The notes beneath the pieces were generated by a model. The model ran no database searches. It saw only the letters and a program-made list of their open reading frames with translations, and had not been told where the DNA came from. A program made the position numbers and the translations under genes. A stretch of 64,000 nt of DNA, from assembly GCF_003286085.1 (NCBI RefSeq), contig NW_020825298.1:14446001-14510000 (forward strand), in the 5' to 3' direction. Positions 1 to 9,600 of the stretch are shown one piece after another (position 1 is the first letter of the stretch; every line of letters begins with the position of its first letter). Source of the stretch: Drosophila persimilis. Its lineage: Eukaryota > Arthropoda > Insecta > Diptera > Drosophilidae.

Positions 1-1
1 G

Positions 2-1474
2 TGGTGCTGCCTGATGCAGCAGACATTGCTTGGCAAGATCCACTCCGAAGCGTAGGACCTGTTCTTCATCCAATTTCCGTTGACAGTTTCCGCTGCGAGG
101 CTTCCTGGAGAAGAGCGGCAGCCAATGGTAGTCCGGGTCATCGATTCTGGCATGAAAGTAGCTCAGGAGCTGCTGGTCCTCGCTGGTGTTTTGTGGCAGC
201 ATTCTCGATAGGATTACGGGGGAGCCGGCTAGGTAGCCCAGTGGACCCGAGCTGGGCTTCGCCAGCGATTCATTTACAGTGGCAAATGTGACCGCGTAGT
301 GCATCCAATTGAGTTCCGTGTCATCCTCTTCTGCAGGAGCTTCCCTGATCAAAAGTTTAGCCTCCAGAATGTTTGTAAAGTTGTGGATCAGTTGAAGTTC
401 CAGACTCTCCACGGGAATATCCCATTGGGTGTCGTTTCCCGACTCGGGGCAAAGCACTCTTCCGTTGTCCAATTTCTGACATACTTGTATATTCAGAGAG
501 TCCACTTCCTGCTCCTCCAAGTCTCTTGGCTTCGGCAGCAATCGATGGCTAGCAGTCAGATTGAGAATCGCCCACACACTCTCCTGCAATTGAGCCTGAT
601 CTCTCATCAGGCAATTGCTGACCATCGGCTGCAAGTGTCGAACGAGCTGCTTCAGGTGGCACTGGGAGCTCTCGTAGGCCGCGGGAAGATCAAAGGTGGT
701 CCACTGCTTGCTCTCTGGGTGCCACAGTTGCAAGGGTTGTCCGAGTTTGTACAGCGATGACAAGGATGGCGGCAGTGCGGGCTCCGTCTCGTAGGCTCCC
801 AGTGGGTCTGGCCATTTCTTGTACTGCGAGGCGTCAAAGTTTTTGATCTTCGGCTTCACTTTGGCTGGCTTTGTGTTGCTTCGAAAGACACAAAGCCATC
901 CATCGTTGATCTGGCAGGTGGGCAGGCCGTGGGTATACTGAAAGTCCTCCAATCTTGAGAGCAGCTGCGGCGGAGCCGACACCTTCAGGCAGCTAAAGAC
1001 CTGCCTGGTCTCTGTGGGACAATCGCGATCACAGCAGCAATTCAGATCGCACATCTTCGACCGCAGATCACAAGAGCAAAAATAGAACGAGTCATCCGGA
1101 AAGTTCTTAGAAATCTTTGGCGTCTCAGTGGCATTCAAGGGCTGTGCTTCGGCAGGGGCAACCTCCGCAGGAGTTGTGGTTTTCGGTGCATCTGTGGCCT
1201 TGGGCTTCTGTTGGGGTCGTGGTGGAAAAGTGTTGCTGGGAGTGCTGGTGGCCACTTCTGGCAAGGGGCTCGTAGAGCTAGCCAGATCGGTCATCGAGGA
1301 TACCGGCACAGGTGTGGTCGTGGTCGAGGTTCCTGGTTCCGTAGTGCTTGGGGGAGTGGGTGTGGGTGCGGCCGTGGTGTTGTAGTGTTGGGAGATTCCA
1401 ATCTTAATCGCGTGGGTTGGGGTACTGGGTGCTGTGATCAGACACAGGACCGACAGCAGAAGAAGCTTATCCAT
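2..1474 (-). CDS. tctn: Tectonic (transition-zone protein), N-terminal part, cut by left edge
   Basis: Tectonics are secreted or membrane proteins of the ciliary transition zone, where they join the MKS/B9 complex that gates entry to the cilium. The minus frame is open from ATG 1472-1474 to the left edge, 491 residues with no intron seen. It begins with a hydrophobic signal peptide (MDKLLLLSVLCLITA), followed by a Thr/Pro-rich stretch to about residue 110. The family's diagnostic cysteine cluster sits near residues 132-153 (FCSCDLRSKMCDLNCCCDRDC read in two pieces: CSCDL, then CDLNCCCDRDC). Further conserved-looking Cys and Trp positions (for example GWLCVF, KKWPDPLGAY) follow, ending in FGVDLAKQCLL at the edge. 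Human tectonics are roughly 590-700 residues, so about 100-200 residues lie outside. The ATG is only 2 nt past the stop of B9D2, which encodes a partner of the same complex. Family identity is firm; the symbol follows from orthology by family only. Confidence 0.9.
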   Translation of the reverse strand, partial: MDKLLLLSVLCLITAPSTPTHAIKIGISQHYNTTAAPTPTPPSTTEPGTSTTTTPVPVSSMTDLASSTSPLPEVATSTPSNTFPPRPQQKPKATDAPKTTTPAEVAPAEAQPLNATETPKISKNFPDDSFYFCSCDLRSKMCDLNCCCDRDCPTETRQVFSCLKVSAPPQLLSRLEDFQYTHGLPTCQINDGWLCVFRSNTKPAKVKPKIKNFDASQYKKWPDPLGAYETEPALPPSLSSLYKLGQPLQLWHPESKQWTTFDLPAAYESSQCHLKQLVRHLQPMVSNCLMRDQAQLQESVWAILNLTASHRLLPKPRDLEEQEVDSLNIQVCQKLDNGRVLCPESGNDTQWDIPVESLELQLIHNFTNILEAKLLIREAPAEEDDTELNWMHYAVTFATVNESLAKPSSGPLGYLAGSPVILSRMLPQNTSEDQQLLSYFHARIDDPDYHWLPLFSRKPRSGNCQRKLDEEQVLRFGVDLAKQCLLHQAAP

Positions 1475-1476
1475 TT

Positions 1477-2142
1477 CTAATGGAATTCCACGCCGTATTC
1501 CTCGAACTTGCGAAAGATTAAGTGGAGATCAGCGATGACTTTTCCAGAGCTACGTGTCTGCAGCTTATAGCTAAAAGAGATTTCAAATATTAGGAGAACT
1601 CGCACAAAAACTGGATGGAGGCCATGTACCGCTCTACGCCCGAGAAAAGCAGATCGGTTTTGCTCAAAGACGCTCCGCCGCCGCCGAAGCGCTCGCGAAT
1701 GCTCTGCCACCAGCCGTTGGGCGCAACCTTCCAGGTGTTAATCTCCACCCGATGGGCACCGGGAGTGGCTGGAATGTGGGCAAAGCCGTAGCCAACGGGC
1801 CAGGACTGCTGTAGCACGTTCACTGCGTGCACCTCCACCAGCAGTGTGGGCCAGCCCTGGACGGCAGCGCAGCTCAGGTGAATGTCCAAGGGCGCCGCAA
1901 AGTCGGAGCAGCTCTCCAAACGGTTCGACGAGACGTGCGTTTGTCCGTGTACCTCGCCTTGAATCAAGCGCCAGGCGCTGCCTTTAATTGATATGCAAAT
2001 AAGTCTATTGATCGTCGGAGGAATTTGTGTATGTTTCTGTGGGGCATAGCATACCGCTCTGCAGGGTCCACGTGCAGAATAGATGCGGCTCGTCGAAATC
2101 AACTGCTTTCAATATTTGTCCAATTATGTGCACTTCCGCCAT
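1477..2142 (-). CDS. B9d2: B9 domain-containing protein 2, three coding exons
   Basis: B9D2 is a C2-like B9-domain protein of the transition-zone MKS complex (with B9D1, MKS1 and tectonics). Coding exons on the minus strand are 2142-2055, 1981-1612 and 1570-1477, giving 183 residues against about 175 in human. The protein starts MAEVHIIGQI. Exon 1 ends in FCTWTLQSG and exon 2 resumes SAWRLIQGEVHGQT, matching the family pattern (W-x-hh, GxAWRLL). Further family landmarks are PLDIHLSC, QGWPTLLVEV, VGYGFAHIPATPG, SGVERY and the terminal FRKFEEYGVEF. Intron 1 is 73 nt (GTATGC...AAAG). Intron 2 is only 41 nt (1611-1571), and its donor is weak; a second in-frame donor 6 nt downstream would leave 35 nt and insert two Phe residues. 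Transcription would continue into tectonic, whose ATG is 2 nt beyond the stop. An X-box lies upstream. Confidence 0.93.
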
Positions 2143-2472
2143 CAATTGATCTGTAATTTTTTACTCGAAATCGCGCTTCGCATTAATAAAGTTTTTAAAT
2201 ACTTTTATTTCACTTGATTTCTCTGACAGCCTACAGTTTTTTTCTTTTTTTTTTTTTATGTTTTGGCAGTTGGTTGTTGCCCTGGCAACCCTTTAACCCC
2301 CTAAAGGGTGCTGCCAACCCGTGCGGAACGACCAAGGAACTGGTTCGCGTGGAGGGAACCTGTTCTGTACTCAGGGGGTTGGAACTTGTCGTACAAATTT
2401 TTTATTTATTTACTGACTGTTAATTTTTAATGAAATTTTTTTACTTGCTCCACGGCAGCGTCACGATTGGAG
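2143..2472. other. Intergenic region between B9D2 and the TSSK-type kinase
   Basis: This 330 bp holds the X-box at 2276-2289, a poly-T run near 2235-2258 and, near 2401-2406, TTTATT. On the minus strand the last reads AATAAA, a plausible poly(A) signal for the kinase gene about 70 bp past its stop. Both flanking genes are on the minus strand, so the space is the kinase 3' end plus the B9D2 promoter. Confidence 0.6.
2276..2289. promoter_or_regulatory. RFX-type X-box upstream of B9D2-tectonic
   Basis: GTTGCCCTGGCAAC is a perfect inverted repeat of GTTGCC half-sites with a 2-nt spacer, the architecture of the X-box bound by RFX factors (consensus GTTNCC-NN-GGNAAC). It lies 134 bp upstream of the B9D2 ATG, within the usual 50-200 bp window for ciliary genes. 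RFX control of transition-zone genes in sensory neurons is established biology; binding here is inferred. Confidence 0.8.
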
Positions 2473-3661
2473 CTACCTGTTAGAGAACCAGGGATCCTCT
2501 TTCACTTGTGGCACGTTGTATCGGATCTTGACAGGTGCTAGGACGTGCATTATCATATGCTTGCATTCGCTGGTGGCTGGCGGCGATTTGGGGAACACCA
2601 GCGACTGATTGATGCGCTTCAGGAGTATGTGAACATTGGAGCCGTCGTAGGGCAGACGCCCGAACACCATGGCATAGCAGACCACACCGCAGGCCCACAG
2701 ATCGGACATAAAGGGATCGTAGGCAACGCCTGGGGAACGGTTATGAATGGATGAAATAGGAGGGGGTGGGGTTGGTGGTGTTCAGAATTACCCTTAAGAA
2801 TCTCGGGGCTGGCGTAGGCGTAGCTGCCGCAAAAGGTTTTCGACAGCACCACCTGGTTGTCGGAGGAGCGTGTGTCCTTGCGGGCAAAGCCGAAGTCGAT
2901 TAGCTTGAGATTGTAGTTCTCGTCCAGCAGCAGGTTCTCGCACTTGATGTCCCGATGGACCACGTTCTTGCTGTGTATGTACTCCACGGCGCTAATCAGC
3001 TGTCGGAATAGCTTCCGCGACTCCGTCTCGTCCAGGAACTTCTTCTCACGCACATAGTCCAGCAGAGTGCCGTTCTCCGCCAGTTGCATAATCAAATATA
3101 CCCTATGGATGGAGGGGATGGGGGGTTTCGGATGGTATCCATTGGGACAGCACGACCTGAGACCTACCTGTGACTGGTCTCTATGCTCTGGTAGAATGTG
3201 ATTAGATTCTCATGGTGCAGTCCCTTCACCGCCTCGATTTCGCGCGGCAGGAACTTTTGCGTATACTCCGGCGGGGCCTTCACCTTGGAAATGATCTTGA
3301 CGGCCACGCGCTTGCCGTATTCCTCGGAGAAGCCGATCTTAACCTTGGCATAGTTGCCCGTGCCTATCACCTTGCCCAAGATGATGCCATGCTCCTCGAG
3401 TATGGTCTTCTGAGGCTTGGCCTTGTCCTCTTCCTTTTGCTGAGCTGTCCCTCCAGTCGACTTGGCCTGGACCTTATCGCTAGTGAAGGTGTATACCTTT
3501 TGCTCCTGCCGACGCCCCGAGCTCGTATCAGTGACCAGATCTTGGGAAGAACTTGCTCCAACCACTGCAGAAAATTACATCAAATCATATTTATCTTGTG
3601 GCTTTTTGTGGCTTGTTTTACCTGGGCCTGGATCGCCTTTTCGTTTTGGGGCTGTCGCCAT
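2473..3661 (-). CDS. Tssk: TSSK-type testis-specific serine/threonine kinase, four coding exons
   Basis: Coding exons on the minus strand are 3661-3622, 3564-3168, 3102-2792 and 2729-2473, joined at consensus GT-AG sites into 334 residues in one frame. Kinase landmarks in order are the glycine loop GKVIGTGNYAKVKIG (residues 77-91), VAVK with the ATP-binding Lys near 103, HRDIKCENLLLD with catalytic Asp near 197, DFGFAR with Asp near 215, CGSYAYASPEIL and DLWACGVVCYAMVFGRLPY. The short activation loop with SxTFCGSxAYASPE is characteristic of the TSSK subfamily of the CAMK group, which phosphorylates proteins in spermatids. About 65-75 residues, rich in Lys, Gln and Ser, precede the kinase domain, whereas human TSSKs begin almost directly with it. 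The protein ends soon after the domain (EDPWFSNR). Orthology to the fly CG14305/Tssk type is likely, but another fly TSSK paralogue is not excluded. Confidence 0.88.
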
Positions 3662-6600
3662 TTAAAATGGTAACCACAGATGCGACCTTGCCACGTGCCC
3701 CAGGGTGTTGCCGAAATATTAGCGTGCGCTGCCGTGCAACAACCAAAGAATCATTGAAAATAGTACATGTTCGGTTATGAACAATTTTGATAGATCATTT
3801 TTGTCAGCGATTTGACATATATTTCAGTGTTGAAATAAGAAACTATTCCAAACAAAAGGTTCGTTTCCTGGCGTCCCATGAGATAATCCATTGAATTCGA
3901 CTTTGAAATTGGTAACCGGAGAACGAGAGTTTTCCCTGGAGAGCGGCACAGGCAGGGAGAAATGTTTATTTAATTGAGTTAATATGCCATAGGCGGTATA
4001 TGCTGTGGCGGTATCGTGTGTTTCCAGTTGCCAGTTGTGTAATAACTCAAGCAAAAATCAAAAAGGCCGCGCCGCCCCACCCCAGCCCAGCCCAGCCCAG
4101 AGGGCCTTCAAGAGCTCCTCTTTCTCCTCCTACTCTCCTGCTCCCTATGTGATGGAGTGTATGTATGTTTGTGTGTGTTCGAGTGGGTCGGTTCCAACTT
4201 TGCCGTCGCGTTAACTTTTTGCTGTCCAGGCACCGGGGACCCAGGCCCCATCACTGCCCCATCCCCCAGCCCCTAGGCATTGGTTACCTACATTTTTACT
4301 TAACTTTCATCGCTCTGCCGTGTTTGAGTTTTGGTTTATGAAATTTTAACATTTTTCGCATTACTTTGCCCCAAGTCGGAGGGGCGTGGGGTGGGCTGGG
4401 GGATTGGAGAAGCCCCTACCCCCCGTCAGCAAATTTTTAAAGTAGCTTAAGGTCATTCGAGCGGTTTGTAAATTTCAATTGAAATGCGGACAACGACAAC
4501 TGCAAATACACTCCCTCTCCTTTGACTGAGTCTTGGCGCTCCCGTTTGGGGCACTTTCTGGCCGGCTCCTTGTGGCTCCTTTCTGTGTGGCGTGTGCAAG
4601 TGAAGTGAAATTTTTGTGTTTCATTTAAAATTGAAATGTAGCCGTAGGCGGCACAAAGTCGCCTGCAATTGGCAGAGTGGAATTTAATACTGTAGTGGAA
4701 ACCCACTGTATCCGACGGCACCTGCCCTTCTGACCCCCCATCTGGTCTTTTCTGGTCTCCTCTGGCGGCACTGGATCTGGCTCTGGCACTGGCTCTGGCT
4801 CTGGCACACTGTTCACGCTTCTGTATTACATCAAATATTTATAATTTCATAATGAAAAAGAGCAGCCTGCCAAAGATAATGCGAGCACACGGGCGGCACT
4901 TGTCACTGGGAATACCCTTTCGGAGCACTACAGTACTCTCAATTGTGTTGCACGGCTTGCCCCTCCTTCTAGTGTTCACCTTTCTGGGTGTGCACTGTGG
5001 CCGTGCCTGGACGCAGTACTGAAGAGCATACCCTCCTCGGCTTGATGTTGCCAATTTTTAATGTTCCTTTGTTTTTTTTCTCTGTTTCTCTTTCTGTGCA
5101 GGTCACCTGCCTGTGGATCCTGGATGCCGGCACCTGGCCACCTGGCCACCTTCCTGGCTGGTCGGGTAGGAGCATGCATGTTAATGTCCCGCCATTACGT
5201 TGATTTCACAATATCCTTGCACATCCTGTCCTGTCCGGAGCACTGCAGGCAGCACAGCACAGCACAGCACAGCTCAGCTCAGCTCGACTCGGCTCGGGGT
5301 TTTGCACTCCGCAACTCTGCACGGCAATGTCAAAATTGTTTGTGGCAGTTGCCACCGCAGTTGCGTTGCCTGCCAGCGGAAATGCCGTTGCAATGGACAC
5401 AAAGGGTGGAGAGGAGCGGCAGGATGGCTGCAGGCTGCAGGGTGCAGGCTGCAGGATGGGGCGGTGCACAGTGGCCAGTGGATGGGGCGTGGAGAGTCGT
5501 GCAGTCGCCTTTTGTGGCACACGCAAAACTGACAAAACAGCAAAAATGACAACTGAAATATGCGATGCTGTGCGAAATTTGCGAGAAGGCATCAGCTTCC
5601 AGGCTTCGGGATCTGCGTTAGCCTGAGAGCTGCTCTGGGCTCTGGGATCTGGGATCTGGTGGGTCCTGACATTGTGGTTTGTGCTTGAACAGGTCGCCAT
5701 CAGGATGCAATCGCCATTAGGGGTAACGGAGGTGCTCGTCCTCGTCCTGCATCGTGATTGTGCAATTGCTATGATAAAAACATAAATTTATAATTATCTC
5801 CCATAGTTCCTCCTCAAGTTTCCTGTCACATTTCATCATCTGGGGACTTTCGACAGCCCTGTAGTGCAGGCATGCCCCCGGGATGATAAAGAATTCCGGC
5901 ACAGGAATGTTTCTTGGCTTATCCTTCTGCTCCTTCCGTCCCTCCTTACATTTATTGCCGTGTTTGTGCATAATGAAGCAAAGTCCATTGTTGCGGTCAG
6001 TTCTGGTTTTTCTCTCTCTTCTCTTTTGGCCTCCCGCCTCCCGGCTCCCTCCTTCTCCTCCTCCTCCTCCTCCTACCATCCAGCATGCAACTGAAATGGT
6101 CATTCATTTGCGGTAATGCGTGGTCACCACATGCCACGCCCTTGCGCCTCCTGCTGCCCCTTCCGTAGTGCATCTCTGCTTTTGCCGTTTTTCACTTATT
6201 CTCTCCCTCTGTTTTTCTCTGTGCATTTCCCTTTAGCTGTTATCTCCTGCCCCGCTCCGTTTGCCCTGTCATTAACATGATTCTTCTCTGGACGTTGCTT
6301 GCATATTTTCCCTGTTGATACCCTCACATAAGAGTCTCATAAATATACAATTGCCAATGATTATAGGATATTCCATTCAAATTGATACTTTTCACGTATT
6401 TTGGCTGCCGAAAGCAACGTTTAATGAAGTTGGCCAAAGAATTTGAAGAAGGTTTAGTCACAGAATCTACGGAATGGAATTCGTGTCATTTGTGGAGCAT
6501 AAAAGTGTACTTTGTGCTTCGACTTGCCCCAACATTGCCTCCTTTCTTTTGTTTGCACTGATGTTTATTAAAAAATTATTAAAAAGAGCGAGACAACAGA

Positions 6601-9600
6601 CAGGAGAGGAGGCACAAGAATGTAAGAAGAAACTTTAATGCTGTCCCAGGCATAATCGCAATGCAAATCTTTGTGCCTCTCGATGCGATGCGAAACGGAA
6701 ATGAAATGAAAAGAAACGACTTGCAGAAATGTTGGAAAGACGGGAAGGGAAGGGAAGGGCAGGCAAACCATTTGTTATGGAAGGAAAGCTGTGGAACCTA
6801 TGGTTACTTAATGAGAGCTCGAAACGATTGAGTGCGGAGATCGATGGGGATAGCATTTCGTGTCTCCTTTATGGCTAATCTATAGGCGTGCTCTCTGGAG
6901 TATAAACATGAAATCTGGCAGACGACACATATTTATCCAAGAATAATTTCATGTCCAATAACAGTTCAATTTCCGACTAAAATATTACGCCTTGAGCCCT
7001 GCTCTGCGGAGCTGCCAACACACTAAATAGAAAAGAGATTCTAAAAATACAGACGAAAAATTGTGGTGTGGCTACTTTTGAGACGCACACACAGACACGC
7101 CCACAAGCTGGGAAAAATTGTGGCGAAATGCAGTGAGGAATATTGTAATCCCAGTGCTGAAAGACCAACAACAAGGACACAGCGACAGAGACAGAGACAG
7201 AGCCGGAGACAACATAACTTCTTTGGCATAATAAAATAATATTTTGGCTCTAGTCCAAGGCAAAAACAAAGCCAAACAAGCTAAGAAACAAGAGCAACAG
7301 CAACGGACTAAGCTGCCACAGAACAGGGACAAGGGCGAGGAGCGGAAGTTGCACAGGGTAGTGGAAAAAGTCCAGAGACCAGATGAAGTGGCCTCTACTT
7401 TCCAAAGGGAAGATAGGGGTCGGCGAAGGGGTATCGAATCCAGAGGTTTGTGGCCATGACAGCGACCAAAGTAGCAGAAGTCAAGTGCCTGAATGTCCTG
7501 CGTTCGGGGGCTCTTCCTCTGGGGTCTCTGCGGCCTCTGGGGCCGGGTCCGGCCTGTCAAGTTCAAGGATTTAAAAATGTTAAACAGAACTATGGACTGG
7601 ACCAGGCAAGTGGGTACGGGCATGCCCAAATAATGATATTGTATTGGGTTAGACGGTCTCTGTTCCTGTTTCTGTCCCCCTCCCTGTCCCTGTCCCCCTG
7701 GACGCTTCTTCCTGTCTGGCAGTCGGTTCTGTCATGATTTTATTTTGCATGCAGGCGCGTGTCAATGCACGTCCTTCCTCCCGACCCCCCTTTGGCGTGC
7801 AGTGAAGCGTTGTGTTGTTACATTTTTGGCAGCCCGCCTAAAAGTATGCAACGTCTGTGTCTGCTGCGGAATTGTGCATGTCTGTGCCGTGCCGTCTCTG
7901 CCCTTCATTACCCTTTAGCCTTCACTCTTTGAGTGCGGGTTACCATTTTTGTCCCCCCACAATTTCAAGCTATTTCAATTTAGGCTTCAGATTTATTTAA
8001 GGCATTTCCAGCCAGCCCTATGCTCCCTGGCATTCGTCGTAGGCCGGCAATTTAAATGCTGGCTGGCATTCACCTCGTTTTGGCCTACCATATGCATTTA
8101 AATGCCTTGCATGTGAGGGTAAAATAAAAAATCCAAATTGAAAAACGGGGGCAACACGGGGAAAACCTGCAATCGGCAACTGGCGCGCGCGTCGCCATTG
8201 CAATATGCAATATGCAATATGCATTTGTATATGTGTCAACAGCTGCTGTTGCTGCCAAATAAAACAAATGGCAAAGGGCTGTGCGAGTCGGGCAGGGAGT
8301 CGCGAGAGGGTTACTCTATATTAATGATCATTAGAAGGATATTTTTGGGGGAGACTCAGTGGGAGATTCAGGCCTATCATTTCACAAGCCTTGCTGACGA
8401 CCAGTAATCTCCGAATGATTGATTGATCACATTCTGGAGAACTATAGAGACCTCAAACTCCATCTCTATGATCTCCGATTTATTGAATTATTTTCAAGGA
8501 ATTACTCCATTAGATCACATTTTGGAGCACTTTATAATCATTTTTCGCCGCATTGCGAGTGTCATGCCAGACCTGTCCACAACTAACTTTCGTAGGTCTA
8601 CGTTCAGTCCTTAATCCCTTAAGAGCTTATGTAACTTGTAACCACAAAATACCCTTCAGGCATGCTGCAAAACGAACCAAAACGAAGAGCAACAGTTTCC
8701 TCTCAAAAAAACAAAAAAGGAAACATATTACATATATCAAGAAAAGAGAAAAAAAAAAACCAAATATAATTCCTTTTTGGCAGTTGCGGCCTTTTCCACA
8801 GAAGAGTGAAATAAAGCTCGTAAAAAAAAAATACTGAACAACAGAAAATAACATAAATTAATATTCAGTTAAAAATGTGCAAATATTTTACGCTCGCATG
8901 TGGCTGCGGGTTCGTTCTCTCCCCTGAAAGGCTCTCCTTTCCTTTCCTTTCCCCTCACCCTCTCTCTTTACGGTCACTGGATTCTGTGGAGCTCTCTCTC
9001 TCGGTCGCCTCTTGTGCCTCCTTTTGTTGCAGCTTTTTTGGTAGTGTTTTTTTGTTTTCGGGGGTAAATTTATGAATTATTTGCGCGCTTGCCGTTGAAT
9101 TTATTAAATGTAAATGCTCTGTGTTTCTCTCTCGCTCTCGCTCTCTCTCTCTCTCCCTCTGTCTCTGTCTTCCGTTGGCCAGTGAAAAATGCCGTAGCAC
9201 ACTTTTCAGCGGCACAGCGACTTATCTACAGGGCAGCATTCAGGGAGGAGAATGTATCGCCGCGAGGTAATTTACATGCATTTTTGCTATAAATTAATGC
9301 GCCTGCAGGTCATTGAGGTTCCAAGAATATGTATCGTGTATCTGTGTGTTGTTGTGTGATTTATGCAAATGTTCAGTAAATTACAAAGAGCACACACACA
9401 CATGCATACGGGTTGTATCTATCTACCATGTGTGTGTGTGTATCTGTGGGGTAATTAAAAATGCATAGAATTTTACATAAGCCAGTCAACTAATATTCAT
9501 AGTTTCAAAGTTTTCATCCATCAACCACTCGGGAGCAGGGACCCACTTAATAAGCCCCAAAACAACCGCAGGGTTGTAGCCACCCACCACCCCCTCCATA

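Noticed and set aside
8420-8545. Weak internal duplication of a GATCACATTCTGGAG-like segment
   Set aside because: Only about 25 bp with mismatches and no flanking structure; likely chance.
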